From an uncultured Pelagibacteraceae bacterium (GTDB lineage Bacteria > Pseudomonadota > Alphaproteobacteria > Pelagibacterales > Pelagibacteraceae): DNA of 49,477 nucleotides. The DNA lies in the NCBI GenBank assembly GCA_902630065.1, contig CACOTF010000007.1:1-49477 (forward strand), given 5' to 3'. The translations under genes and the position numbers were made by a program. This document shows, piece after piece, positions 32,605-41,759 of this stretch; position 1 is the stretch's first letter; the number at the start of each line of letters is the position of its first letter. The notes beneath the pieces are model-generated. The model searched no databases, was not told the origin of the DNA, and was given only the letters and a program-made list of their open reading frames with translations.

Positions 32605-33783
32605 ATGGTTAATTCAGTTAAAACTTTTTTAAAACAAGTAGGAAAAGATTATCAAAATCAGTCAGTTAATCCACCAGTAGTAAGAGCTTCAACGATAATA
32701 TTTAAAACTCTTCAAGATATAAAGAAAACACAAAGTAACTATAAAAAAAATCCCTTAAGCAAAAATTTTGATTATGGTCGAAAAGGAACATCAACAACTT
32801 TTGCACTACAAGAACTATTGAGAAAAATTGAAAATGCTTATCAAGTTTATTTAACTCCAACAGGATTTGGTGCAGTTTTTCTTGGAGTGATTAGTGTTGT
32901 AAGACCTGGTGATGAAATCATTATAACAGACTCAGTCTACTCTCCCACAAGATTTTTAACCGAAGACTATTTAAAAAAATTCAATATTAAAGCAGTATTT
33001 TATGATCCAAAAAACTTAAATGACTTAAAAAAAAAAATTACAAATAAAACTAAACTTATTTTTGTTGAAAACCCTGGAAGTAACACATTTGAATTTCAAG
33101 ATTTAAAAAAAATATTATCTTTTGCTAAGAATAAGAATATTTATACAGCTATTGATAATACATGGGGAACACCTTACTTAATCAAACCTTTAGACTTAGG
33201 TTTTGATATGTCTATAGTTTCAGCGACAAAATATTATTCTGGTCATTCAGATGTTATGGGTGGCAGTTTAGCTATTAAAAAAAGACTTTTTAAGCAAGTG
33301 GAATTAAGTCAAAAAGCAGTTGGTTTAAGACTAAGTCCTGATGATGCCTATTTAATCATGAGAGGACTAAGAACATTGGATATTAGGTTAGACAAGCATC
33401 AAGAAAATACAATCAAAGTAGCTAATTTTTTGAGTAAACAAAAAAAAGTTAAAGATGTTTTTTACCCAATTAAAAAAAATATTAAACAATACAAAATGTG
33501 GAAAAAGTATTATTCAGGATCATCTGGGTTAATGGGTGTAAAAATTATTTCTAAAAATAAAAACTCTGTAATTAAATTTTTAAATAAACTAAAATTATTT
33601 GCCCATGGTTACAGCTGGGGAGGATTTGAAAGTCTTGCTTTATATCAAGACAAATTGGCACTGGGCAACAGGAGCCACACAAAGCTGAGTAATAACGAAC
33701 ATATTATAAGACTGCATATTGGTTTAGAAGATCCAAATGATTTGATTGCTGACATTAAACAGGCTATTAAATCTGTAAGATGA
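32605..33783 (+). CDS. metC: Cystathionine beta-lyase (Cys/Met metabolism PLP enzyme)
   Basis: A 392-residue member of the Cys/Met metabolism PLP family. The PLP lysine is K209 in IVSATKYYSGHSDVMGG, the ring-binding aspartate is D184 in TAIDNTWGTP, and YGRKGTSTTFALQ is the family substrate-site segment. The C-terminal HGYSWGGFESLAL is characteristic of MetC-type lyases rather than gamma-synthases. It would cleave cystathionine to homocysteine, pyruvate and ammonium, or act on related thioethers. Its stop overlaps the MFS gene start (ATGA). Confidence 0.88.
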   Translation: MVNSVKTFLKQVGKDYQNQSVNPPVVRASTIIFKTLQDIKKTQSNYKKNPLSKNFDYGRKGTSTTFALQELLRKIENAYQVYLTPTGFGAVFLGVISVVRPGDEIIITDSVYSPTRFLTEDYLKKFNIKAVFYDPKNLNDLKKKITNKTKLIFVENPGSNTFEFQDLKKILSFAKNKNIYTAIDNTWGTPYLIKPLDLGFDMSIVSATKYYSGHSDVMGGSLAIKKRLFKQVELSQKAVGLRLSPDDAYLIMRGLRTLDIRLDKHQENTIKVANFLSKQKKVKDVFYPIKKNIKQYKMWKKYYSGSSGLMGVKIISKNKNSVIKFLNKLKLFAHGYSWGGFESLALYQDKLALGNRSHTKLSNNEHIIRLHIGLEDPNDLIADIKQAIKSVR

Positions 33784-35000
33784 ATGACACCAAGTTTTTT
33801 CCAACAAAGAAAGCATTAGTTACTGTAATAGCTGCATCTGTCGTTGTTATTATTGCACTAGGAATAAGACAAACTTTTGGAATGTTTTATTTTGATTTTG
33901 CAACTGATTTAGATATCACCATAACACAGTTCGGTTTTACAATGGGATTACAGCTCTTATTGTGGGGTGTTTTCAGTCCTATGTTTGGAATTATTACGGA
34001 CAAGTATGGTGGTAATATTGCAATTTTTATTGGATTTGTTTTCTATCTTGTAGCTATTTTATTATTTTACTCAGGTTTTAATACTGGTTATTATTTTACT
34101 ATAACAATTGGAATATTAATTGGTGTTGGATTGGGTTCGACAGCAATTAGCATACCTGTTTCAGTTGTTGCAAAACATTTTCCGGTATCAAGCAGAACAA
34201 TAGCAACAGGCATAGTAACATCAGCAGGATCTTTTGGATACTTTATATCACCACTAATCACAAGATATTCACTTGTTGAACATGGGTGGGAAAATACAAT
34301 GTTATTTTTCTGTTTCTTTTTAGGTCTAGGATTAATTGTAGCATTATTTGTTTCAACACCAAAAATACCTGTCGGCACAAATCAAAATAATAATCAAACA
34401 GCTAGAGAAGCTTTAAAAGAGGCTTTTTCAAATAAAAGTTATATCTATCTTACATTAGGTTTCTTTGTATGTGGTTGGCATATTGCTTTAGTTGCAACTC
34501 ATATACCCACGTACATGATTGATAAAGGATTACCAGATTGGTGTGCCTCTATGGTCTTGGCTTTAATCGGACTTTTTAATATGGTTGGAACAATTACAAG
34601 TGGATATCTCGCAACCAGATACAGTCAAAAAATTTTATTAAGTGCAATTTACCTATTAAGAGGAGTATCAATTATTTATTTCATATTTCTACCACCAAGT
34701 GTTTTTAATTCAGTAATCTTTGGAATTACTTTTGGGATGTTATGGCTATCAACAGTTCCACCAACAAATGGAATAATAGGCAAGGTATTTGGAACTAAGT
34801 ATATAGGATTATTATATGGAATTGTTTTTGTAAGTCATCAAATCGGATCTTTTTTAGGAGCTTATTTGAGTGGAGTTTTCTACGAACTTAATGGCAATTT
34901 TGATTATGCTTGGTACATATCTATCGCATTATCTATTTTTGCTGGTTTGATACATTTACCTATAAAAGAGAAGCCAATTGAAAGACCACAAATCGCATAA
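33780..35000 (+). CDS. Major facilitator superfamily transporter
   Basis: A 406-residue 12-span MFS carrier. The loop 2-3 motif reads GIITDKYGG, the N-terminal half contains RQTFGMFYFDFATDL, and the region VCGWHIALVATHIPTYMIDKGL resembles monocarboxylate/oxalate-formate type members. It overlaps the C-S lyase gene by 4 bases and the pabB frame by up to 23, so it belongs to a tight operon. An amino acid or keto acid substrate is plausible from the first gene, but unproven. Confidence 0.85.
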   Translation: MNDTKFFPTKKALVTVIAASVVVIIALGIRQTFGMFYFDFATDLDITITQFGFTMGLQLLLWGVFSPMFGIITDKYGGNIAIFIGFVFYLVAILLFYSGFNTGYYFTITIGILIGVGLGSTAISIPVSVVAKHFPVSSRTIATGIVTSAGSFGYFISPLITRYSLVEHGWENTMLFFCFFLGLGLIVALFVSTPKIPVGTNQNNNQTAREALKEAFSNKSYIYLTLGFFVCGWHIALVATHIPTYMIDKGLPDWCASMVLALIGLFNMVGTITSGYLATRYSQKILLSAIYLLRGVSIIYFIFLPPSVFNSVIFGITFGMLWLSTVPPTNGIIGKVFGTKYIGLLYGIVFVSHQIGSFLGAYLSGVFYELNGNFDYAWYISIALSIFAGLIHLPIKEKPIERPQIA

Positions 35001-36192
35001 ACTTAAATTTAACCCGTATTTAGAAAAACTTTATCAATCAGATAAGCCACTGATAATCTACAAAGTTGATAATGGTTATGACATTTATACAGACTTTTCT
35101 AAAAAAATTAATTTAACAAAAAAAAATATACATAAATTTTTAAACTCTTTTGAAAAAATGAAATATAAAAAAGAAACTGATCAATATGTTGGTTTTTTTG
35201 GATATGAAATTTTAAATTATTTACTTGGTATTAAAATTAGCAAACAGTCTAAAAATAGTTTTTATAAAGGAGTTTTTTACAAACCAGAAACAATCATTAA
35301 AATTAGAGATAGCATTTCAATATTTTCAAATAAAAAGAAGCAAGAATTTAATAATTATTTCAAACCAACTAAAATTTTATCACCCTTTAAATTAAATATT
35401 AAATATCAAAAATACAAAAAAATATTTGATATTTTTTCAAAAAAAATAAGACAAGGAGAAACATATCAAATAAAAATTTGTACAAAATATCGTAATAAAT
35501 CCTCAATAAATCCAATTAATTTTTTCTGGAGATTAATGAAGTCAAATGCTTCTCCAGAATCTTTTATGATAAGAGATAAAAACTATTCTATTGTAAGTTG
35601 CTCACCTGAAACTTTATTATTAAAAAAAGGTAACAAAATCATTACCAAACCTATTGCTGGCACATTAAGAAAAAGTAAAAAAACGAACAGATCTAGTGCC
35701 TTAAAGTTTTTTAGAAATAACATTAAAGAGACTAAAGAACACAATATGATTGTTGATATGGAAAGAAGTGATTTATCCAGAGTTTGTATTCCAGGAACAG
35801 TAAAAATTGATAAAGAAAAGTATGTCGAGGAATACAGGCACTTATTTCATTATGTTACAACTATATCTGGAAGCCTATTAAAGGGTATGACTATAAAAAA
35901 TATTATCAAATCTATGATGCCTGGTGGATCCGTCATAGGCTGTCCCAAAGTAAGAACTTTAGAATTATTAAACCAACAAGAAAAAGAGAATAGAAATATT
36001 TTTACAGGTAGTTTTGGCTATATAAAATTTAATAAAGATATGAGATTTAACATAATAATAAGATCTATATTAAATTATAAAAATACATCAGAAATATCTG
36101 CGGCATCTGGAGTTGTATTAGATAGTGCCGCAAAAAAAGAATTTAATGAAAACTTTATAAAAGCAAAATCATTATTAGAATTATTTAAATGA
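34978..36192 (+). CDS. pabB: Aminodeoxychorismate synthase component I
   Basis: A 404-residue chorismate-binding enzyme. The C-terminal catalytic domain (about 140-404) has ETYQIKICTKY, SCSPETLL, KPIAGTLRK, DLSRVCIPGTV, YRHLFHYVTTISG and MMPGGSVIGCPKVRTLELL. The start used is TTG at 34978 inside the MFS gene; no better start is obvious. The PIAGT motif carries Ala where E. coli PabB has a catalytic Lys (PIKGT), as in TrpE and some PabB proteins, so anthranilate synthase is the alternative; the following pabA and aminotransferase IV genes favour PabB. It overlaps pabA by 4 bases (ATGA). Confidence 0.85.
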   Translation: MKDHKSHKLKFNPYLEKLYQSDKPLIIYKVDNGYDIYTDFSKKINLTKKNIHKFLNSFEKMKYKKETDQYVGFFGYEILNYLLGIKISKQSKNSFYKGVFYKPETIIKIRDSISIFSNKKKQEFNNYFKPTKILSPFKLNIKYQKYKKIFDIFSKKIRQGETYQIKICTKYRNKSSINPINFFWRLMKSNASPESFMIRDKNYSIVSCSPETLLLKKGNKIITKPIAGTLRKSKKTNRSSALKFFRNNIKETKEHNMIVDMERSDLSRVCIPGTVKIDKEKYVEEYRHLFHYVTTISGSLLKGMTIKNIIKSMMPGGSVIGCPKVRTLELLNQQEKENRNIFTGSFGYIKFNKDMRFNIIIRSILNYKNTSEISAASGVVLDSAAKKEFNENFIKAKSLLELFK

Positions 36193-36755
36193 TTTATATA
36201 ATAGATCACCAGGATTCATTTACATGGAATGTAGTTCATCAATTCTCTCAGTTTGATAAAGTTTATTGTTCAAATTATTTTGAAATAAATAACAGTTTAT
36301 TAAATAAAGCTAACATAATTGTGTTATCTCCTGGACCCGGTTCACCCAAAGATTATCCTAATACTTCAAAAATTTATAATAAATTTAAAGGAAGAAAAAA
36401 AATCATAGGAATTTGCTTAGGGTATCAGCAAATATTACATTGTGAAAATGCCAAAATTATTCAACAAAGGAGAATATTCCATGGTTATCAATCTGAAGTA
36501 AAAGTTGTTTCGAATAAATCCATATTTAGAAAGAATTCCAAGTTTAAAGTCGGAAGATATCATTCACTTAAGCTTCAAGAGCCATTTACCAAAGAAAATT
36601 TTGATATTACCATGAGATGCGCTAAAACTAATATTGCTATGGCTTTTGAAAACAAAAGAGATGATGTATATGGTTTTCAATTTCATCCAGAATCTTTTTT
36701 AACAACAAATGGTAAAATTCTTATTAAAAAAATCTTACAGTCGAAAAGATCTTAA
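36189..36755 (+). CDS. pabA: Aminodeoxychorismate synthase glutamine amidotransferase
   Basis: A 188-residue class I glutamine amidotransferase. The triad is C76 in IIGICLGYQQ, with H166 and E168 in FQFHPESF; the oxyanion region is VLSPGPGSPKDYP. The residue after CLG is Tyr where most PabA/TrpG proteins have His. It supplies ammonia to the PabB product. It overlaps pabB by 4 bases and pabC by 47. Confidence 0.88.
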   Translation: MIYIIDHQDSFTWNVVHQFSQFDKVYCSNYFEINNSLLNKANIIVLSPGPGSPKDYPNTSKIYNKFKGRKKIIGICLGYQQILHCENAKIIQQRRIFHGYQSEVKVVSNKSIFRKNSKFKVGRYHSLKLQEPFTKENFDITMRCAKTNIAMAFENKRDDVYGFQFHPESFLTTNGKILIKKILQSKRS

Positions 36756-37485
36756 AGAAAAAAAATTTAAAGATCTATGGAATGCCCATGGGGTATTTAC
36801 AACTATGTGGATCTATGGAAAGCCCCAAAAGATTTTATTTTTTAAAGAACATATTACAAATCTTATTAAGTCTACTAAAAATTATAAAATTTATGATCGA
36901 AATTTAAAAAGAAATATATTTAAAATAATTAAATCGAATTTAAATAAACAAAAAAATTATAATCATTTATTGAGAATTGCAGTAACCAAAAGTTTAATAT
37001 CTATTTCTTTAAGAGATAAATTAAAAATTAAAAAAAATCTTCAGTTAAAGCTAGTCAATTACAATAGAATTAAGCCTGAGCATAAAAATCTGAAGTATAA
37101 ATTTATTTTAAAAAATTTATCTAAAATGGATAATACAAAATCTGACATTGCTCTTTGCTCGAATGGAAAAATTCTAGAAACAGGAACTTCAAATATTATT
37201 TTTATAAAAGATAATCAATATTATTCGCCTATCAGGAAATTTTATCGAGGAGTTAATCTTAAGTTTTTTGAAAAAAATTTTAAGATAAAAAAAACTAATA
37301 TTAATATAAATAAATTAAATCAATACGAGGAGATACTTCTAATCGGATCTGGAAAGGGAGTTTCTACTGTTTCATCTATAAAAGAGAAAAACTGGAATAG
37401 AAAAAAATATAAATCCTATGAAACTTTTGTAAGTAAATATCAAACTCAAATACTAAAACAAAAAAAATTGAGTAATTATTTATGA
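36709..37485 (+). CDS. pabC: Aminodeoxychorismate lyase (class IV aminotransferase fold)
   Basis: A 258-residue class IV PLP protein, of PabC/branched-chain aminotransferase fold: WNAHGVFTTMWIYGKPQK near the start, LLRIAVTKS, SDIALCSNGKILETGTSNIIFIK (the conserved E-T-x-x-S-N motif), and LLIGSGKGVSTVSSI. It would release pyruvate from aminodeoxychorismate to give p-aminobenzoate for folate. The ATG at 36709 lies 47 bases inside pabA; a later start is possible, since WNAHGVF is only about residue 24. Confidence 0.82.
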   Translation: MVKFLLKKSYSRKDLKEKKFKDLWNAHGVFTTMWIYGKPQKILFFKEHITNLIKSTKNYKIYDRNLKRNIFKIIKSNLNKQKNYNHLLRIAVTKSLISISLRDKLKIKKNLQLKLVNYNRIKPEHKNLKYKFILKNLSKMDNTKSDIALCSNGKILETGTSNIIFIKDNQYYSPIRKFYRGVNLKFFEKNFKIKKTNININKLNQYEEILLIGSGKGVSTVSSIKEKNWNRKKYKSYETFVSKYQTQILKQKKLSNYL

Positions 37486-37880
37486 GAAATCCTAATAACC
37501 CTTGCATATTCTGTTTTGCAAAGAAAAAGGAATATCTTTTTGAAAATGAACTAGCTTATGCAACTACTGACACTTACCCTGTATCAAAATTTCATTCACT
37601 TATAATTCCAAAGCGGTGTGTAAAAAATTATTTTGATCTAACCTCAAAGGAAATCTTAGCGTGCAATAAATTAATAAAGAAACTAAAAAAAAAAATTGAA
37701 ATGATCGATAAATCTGTCAAAGGTTTTAATATTGGTACCAATTCAGGAAAGGTTGCTGGACAATCTATTAATCATTGTCATATTCATTTGATTCCAAGAA
37801 GAAAAAATGATGTTAAAAATCCCCAAGGTGGTGTTAGGGCTGTAATCTCTTCTAAACAGCATTATGTAAGGAAAAAGTAA
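37482..37880 (+). CDS. HIT family hydrolase
   Basis: A 132-residue histidine-triad protein. The catalytic motif is HCHIHLIPR with H98, H100 and H102; SKFHSLIIPKR and GFNIGTNSGKVAGQSI are the other family segments, and PCIFCFAKK carries a cysteine pair. It hydrolyses AMP-linked nucleotides. It overlaps pabC by 4 bases, ending the pab operon. Confidence 0.9.
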   Translation: MRNPNNPCIFCFAKKKEYLFENELAYATTDTYPVSKFHSLIIPKRCVKNYFDLTSKEILACNKLIKKLKKKIEMIDKSVKGFNIGTNSGKVAGQSINHCHIHLIPRRKNDVKNPQGGVRAVISSKQHYVRKK

Positions 37881-37913
37881 CTTTTATTAACATATTTTTA
37901 TTGAGATGAGATT

Positions 37914-37938
37914 ATTAGTCAGTTGAACTAATATTTTT
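37914..37938 (+). terminator. Possible weak terminator after the HIT gene
   Basis: ATTAGT (37914-37919) and ACTAAT (37927-37932) form a 6-bp stem with a 7-base loop, followed by a short T-run (37933-37938). It lies between the HIT gene and aprM, so it may separate the pab and apr transcripts. Confidence 0.4.
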
Positions 37939-37986
37939 TATAGATTATGAACTTAGATTAGTATTATATTTAGCGGAGATAATAAT

Positions 37987-38781
37987 ATGTTCACAACAAA
38001 TCCATTTGCTGTCCTTTCTTCGACAGTCCCTTCAATTGCTTTGCAAGCATTTGTTTTATTGATGTTGGCATTAGTGGTGATTGGAACACTGATGGATATT
38101 ATTCATAAGAAGAATGTAAAATATTTTTTTAATAATGCTAAAAAAGCAAAAAAAGCAGCAAGTAGAGAATTAAGTCTTGGAGAGAAAACAGCGATAATTT
38201 CTAAAACAGTAGTGCATGATATTGGAACTACATCTGAATTAGGTTTGGGTAAAAGAAGGTTTGCTCATGTATTAGGAATGTATGGAACAATATTATTTTG
38301 GCTCGGGTCAGGTGTTATGATATTTGGTTATTCTTCTCCTAATGCTGTAACCCCATCTATATGGCCAATCATTTGGCATGCTGGTGCAATCTTAACTTGC
38401 CTTGGAGCATATTGGTTTTGGTTTTTTTTAAGAGTAGATGTATCTGCTGAAGCTCACTCAGTTTTTAGAATCATAAAAGCAGATTTATTTGTTTTAGCTT
38501 TAGTATTATCTTCTACGTTTGGTTTAGCTTGGTCGTATTTCCAATATTCAGGATCTGCTGGTTTAAGTATTTTATTTTTAATTTTGTTTGCGGTAGCCAA
38601 CATAGTTTTATTTGGAGGAGTTTACTGGTCTAAATTTGCTCATATGTTTTACAAACCAGGTGCTGCAATCCAAAAAAATTTAGCAGAAGCAGATGGTTCT
38701 AGAGATAATTTACCTCCACCTGCAGATGCTCCAGAACAATTTGGACTTGGAATTAAACGTGAGGCACCAAAGCACTATTAA
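37987..38781 (+). CDS. aprM: AprM, membrane protein of the APS reductase operon
   Basis: A 264-residue membrane protein with five hydrophobic segments (about 15-35, 95-120, 122-150, 162-185, 190-215). Histidines near membrane segments (RFAHVLGMYG, PIIWHAGAIL, EAHSVFR) could bind heme as in HdrE/NarI-like proteins. It directly precedes aprB and aprA, the aprMBA arrangement reported for SAR11 and some sulfur oxidisers, where it is thought to anchor AprBA and pass electrons to quinone in place of QmoABC. That role is proposed in the field rather than proven; heme binding is my inference. Confidence 0.85.
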   Translation: MFTTNPFAVLSSTVPSIALQAFVLLMLALVVIGTLMDIIHKKNVKYFFNNAKKAKKAASRELSLGEKTAIISKTVVHDIGTTSELGLGKRRFAHVLGMYGTILFWLGSGVMIFGYSSPNAVTPSIWPIIWHAGAILTCLGAYWFWFFLRVDVSAEAHSVFRIIKADLFVLALVLSSTFGLAWSYFQYSGSAGLSILFLILFAVANIVLFGGVYWSKFAHMFYKPGAAIQKNLAEADGSRDNLPPPADAPEQFGLGIKREAPKHY

Positions 38782-38820
38782 TATGATTGATAAAATTTTA
38801 AAGAAAGGTAATAAGTAGGT

Positions 38821-39291
38821 ATGTCAACTTTTGTATACATGACGAGATGTGATGGTTGTGGTCATTGCGTAGATATATGTCCATCAGATATCATGCATAT
38901 AGACGAAACTATTAGAAGAGCAAAAAATATTGAACCAAATTTTTGTTGGGAATGCTATTCATGCGTTAAGGCATGTCCTAATCATGCAATTGATGTAAGA
39001 GGATATGCTGACTTTGCTCCAATGGGCCATAGTGTTAGAGTTAGAAGAGAAGAAGAAAAAGGAACTATTTCTTGGAGAATTAAATTTAGAAACGGTACAG
39101 AAAAAAATTTTGTATCACCGATAACAACAAAACCTTGGGGAAAATTTATACCAAAATTAGCTGAAGCTGACACTCCTAATCAAGGAGAGATTAACTCACA
39201 AATTTTATATAATGAGCCACATGGTTTAAATACTGAAAAAGATTTACCAACTTTAGACAAGAATTCATTTAAGCAAGGCGTTTATTATTAA
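38821..39291 (+). CDS. aprB: Adenylylsulfate reductase beta subunit
   Basis: A 156-residue ferredoxin-like subunit. Two [4Fe-4S] sets are visible: C10, C13, C16, C20 (CDGCGHCVDICP) and C42, C45, C48, C52 (CWECYSCVKACP). The C-terminal tail with ITTKPWGKFIP wraps AprA in known structures. In sulfur oxidation AprBA runs in reverse, joining sulfite and AMP to APS. A preceding AAAGG site and 39-base gap to aprM, and overlap of its stop with the aprA start, show one operon. Confidence 0.95.
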   Translation: MSTFVYMTRCDGCGHCVDICPSDIMHIDETIRRAKNIEPNFCWECYSCVKACPNHAIDVRGYADFAPMGHSVRVRREEEKGTISWRIKFRNGTEKNFVSPITTKPWGKFIPKLAEADTPNQGEINSQILYNEPHGLNTEKDLPTLDKNSFKQGVYY

Positions 39292-41150
39292 TGGCTAAGC
39301 ACAAAACAATCATTGAAGAATGTGATGTACTAGTTGTCGGTGGAGGTATGGCTGGAACAGGCGCTACCTTTGAAGCACGACACTGGGGAAGAGATTTAAA
39401 AATAATCTGTGTTGAAAAAGCAAACATAGATAGAAGTGGTGCTGTTGCACAAGGTCTTTACGCTATTAACTGCTATATGGGAATGCAGTGGGGCGAGAAT
39501 ATGCCAGAGGATCATGTAAGGTACGCTAGAAATGATTTGATGGGTCTTGTTAGAGAAGATTTAGGTTATGACATGGCACGTCATGTAGACTCAACTGTTC
39601 ACATGTTTGACGAGTGGGGTCTTCCTATGATGAAAAACAAAGAAACTGGAAGATATCAAAGAGAAGGTAAGTGGCAAATAATGATACACGGCGAAAGTTA
39701 CAAACCAATTGTAGCAGAGGCCGCAAAAAAATCTGCTGATAAAATTTATAACAGAATAATGATTACTCATCTTTTAAAAGATGAAAAAAATCCAAACCGA
39801 ATAGCTGGTGCAGTTGGATTTAACGTTAGAACTGGAAACTTTCACGTATTTAAATCTAGAACAGTAGTCGTTTCTGCTGGAGGAGCATCGCACATATTTA
39901 AACCAAGAGCAGTTGGTGAAGGTATGGGTAGAACATGGTATGCACCTTGGAGTAATGGATCTGCTTATGCATTACCTATTCAAGCAGGTGCAAAAATGAC
40001 TCAAATGGAAAATAGAATTGTACTTTGCAGATTTAAAGATGGTTATGGTCCAGTTGGAGCATATTTCCTTCATTTAAAAACATATACTCAAAATGCTAAT
40101 GGCGAAAACTATGAGAAGAAATGGTATGAAGCTACTAAAGAATTAGTTGGTGAATATATAGACCATCATCCAACACCAACTTGTTTGAGAAATCATGCAT
40201 TTATTCAAGAAACAGCTGCAGGTGGTGGACCAATCCACATGGTTACAAAAGAAGCGTTTCAAGACCCACACTTAGAAACGGTTGGATGGGAAAATTTCTT
40301 AGGAATGACAGTTGGTCAAGCTGTTGTATGGGCATCTCAAAATATTGATCCAAAATACACAAACCCTGAATTAACCACATCAGAGCCATATGTAATGGGA
40401 TCTCATGCTACATGTTCAGGAGCATGGGTTAGTGGACCAGAAGATATAGCACCCGATGAATATTTTTGGGGATACAACAGAATGATGACAATAGATGGAT
40501 TATTTGGAGCAGGCGATGCAGTTGGCGGAAGTGCTCACAAGTTTTCATCTGGCTCATTCACAGAAGGAAGATTAGCCTCTAAAGCTGCTGTTAAATATAT
40601 TCAAGATAAAAAAGCTGATGATATTGAAGTTTCTGATGCACAATTAGAGAAGCTTAAAGAAGAAATATTCAAGCCAATTGAAAATTATACTGTGGGAAGA
40701 AATGAAATTACTGGAGGAACTGTTTCCCCAAGCTATATTTTACCTATACAAGGACTACAAAGACTACAAAAAATTATGGATGAATATTGTGGTGGATTAA
40801 CAAATAATTACATGACAAACGATAATCTACTTAAAAAAGGCTTAGAACAGCTACAATTACTTCAAGAAGACTTAGATCATGTTGGAGCTGAAGATTATCA
40901 CCAATTGATGAGAGCATGGGAACTTAAGCATAGAGCTGTTACTTCAGAATGTGTTGCTCATCACACGTTATTTAGAGAAGAAACGCGTTGGCCAGGCTAT
41001 TATTATAGAGGCGATCATATGAAGCTTGATGATGAAAACTGGCACTGTTTAACTGTTTCTAGGAGAGATCCTGAAACTGGAAAATTTGAAATGGAGAAAA
41101 AGCCTGTTTATCATATCGTTGATGATAAAGAGAAGAAGAAAGCTTCCTAA
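39291..41150 (+). CDS. aprA: Adenylylsulfate reductase alpha subunit
   Basis: A 619-residue flavoprotein of the fumarate reductase/AprA family. FAD binding is shown by VLVVGGGMAGTGATFEARHW at the N-terminus and LFGAGDAVGGSAHKFSSGSFTEGR near 400-425. EMALK-like and RLVTSE-like helical ends are replaced by WELKHRAVTSECVAHHTLFREETRWPGYYYRGDH near the C-terminus, the AprA capping domain. Full length. It catalyses APS formation from sulfite here, if used oxidatively, feeding ATP sulfurylase (not in this window). Sulfite would come from Xsc and SuyAB. Confidence 0.96.
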   Translation: MAKHKTIIEECDVLVVGGGMAGTGATFEARHWGRDLKIICVEKANIDRSGAVAQGLYAINCYMGMQWGENMPEDHVRYARNDLMGLVREDLGYDMARHVDSTVHMFDEWGLPMMKNKETGRYQREGKWQIMIHGESYKPIVAEAAKKSADKIYNRIMITHLLKDEKNPNRIAGAVGFNVRTGNFHVFKSRTVVVSAGGASHIFKPRAVGEGMGRTWYAPWSNGSAYALPIQAGAKMTQMENRIVLCRFKDGYGPVGAYFLHLKTYTQNANGENYEKKWYEATKELVGEYIDHHPTPTCLRNHAFIQETAAGGGPIHMVTKEAFQDPHLETVGWENFLGMTVGQAVVWASQNIDPKYTNPELTTSEPYVMGSHATCSGAWVSGPEDIAPDEYFWGYNRMMTIDGLFGAGDAVGGSAHKFSSGSFTEGRLASKAAVKYIQDKKADDIEVSDAQLEKLKEEIFKPIENYTVGRNEITGGTVSPSYILPIQGLQRLQKIMDEYCGGLTNNYMTNDNLLKKGLEQLQLLQEDLDHVGAEDYHQLMRAWELKHRAVTSECVAHHTLFREETRWPGYYYRGDHMKLDDENWHCLTVSRRDPETGKFEMEKKPVYHIVDDKEKKKAS

Positions 41151-41159
41151 CCATTTTAG

Positions 41160-41510
41160 ATGAGTATTGTCGACAAATCAGACGAAGAAATCATTAAAAT
41201 TGCTGATCCTATCTGGGATAACATGGTTAGATGTTCTAACATGAAAGATTATGGTGGATTTACTAGGGATTTATCATCACAAATGCTTTACGGGGCCAAC
41301 GAAGTAGAGCTAGGCAAGCAATGGGCAAGCAATAAACTGATCTCAAGCCTTAAAGAAGGGTGTAAGGCGATAGGCTGTCTAAGACGAGGTCTGTACGTAA
41401 CTGTTATCTATAAACAAAACAGTACAGAGATACCTGGAGACTTTTTAGGTCGACTCGTCCTTGGAGAAGAGGGAGATGAGGTCAAAGTCTTTGGGGCAAC
41501 TATTTTTTAA
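41160..41510 (+). CDS. Small conserved-looking protein of the apr operon, unknown
   Basis: A 116-residue soluble protein starting 9 bases after the aprA stop, so clearly in the same operon. The N-terminal half is acidic and helical (DKSDEEIIKIADPIWDNMVRCSNMKDYGGF); the C-terminal half has CKAIGCLRRGLYVTVIYKQ and FLGRLVLGEEGDEVKVFGATIF, which look like beta strands. Two cysteines spaced C-x4-C occur there. The second half uses more G and C than the neighbouring genes. I do not recognise the family; a small accessory or sulfur-handling protein for AprBA is a guess from position. Confidence 0.72.
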   Translation: MSIVDKSDEEIIKIADPIWDNMVRCSNMKDYGGFTRDLSSQMLYGANEVELGKQWASNKLISSLKEGCKAIGCLRRGLYVTVIYKQNSTEIPGDFLGRLVLGEEGDEVKVFGATIF

Positions 41511-41561
41511 ATTTAATTAAATATTATTTGCATTTAATAAAACTTGTGGTATTTCGCGGGT

Positions 41562-41708
41562 ATGCTTCAAGTTTTTAATCAAAATATCAAGAAAATTCCA
41601 TTATTAGTTTCAAATCAACTTTCAAAAATAATTAAATCTTTTCTTTATCTTTTTATATTTTTTACTTGGGCAATTATAATTCTAGGAACATTTCAAAATT
41701 TTATTTAA
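41562..41708 (+). CDS. 48-residue single-span membrane protein, unknown
   Basis: A 48-residue frame begins at the ATG at 41562: MLQVFNQNIKKIPLLVSNQL, then SKIIKSFLYLFIFFTWAIIILGTFQNFI. One hydrophobic segment (about 26-44) follows a short basic segment. It lies in the 250-base gap between the apr operon and the TSUP permease, both in the same direction. Support is the TM pattern and placement; there is no strong ribosome site, only GCGGG 3-4 bases before the ATG. Confidence 0.45.
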   Translation: MLQVFNQNIKKIPLLVSNQLSKIIKSFLYLFIFFTWAIIILGTFQNFI

Positions 41709-41759
41709 TTTATTCTCATAATCATTGACTTTGGATTATGAGAGGAATAGTTAGATTAT

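Noticed and set aside
41320-41510. Structured RNA hidden in the G/C-richer half of the small apr-operon gene
   Set aside because: The frame stays open, the translation looks like a normal beta-strand protein, and no known RNA core was seen; only local ACTGTT/AACAGT pairing.
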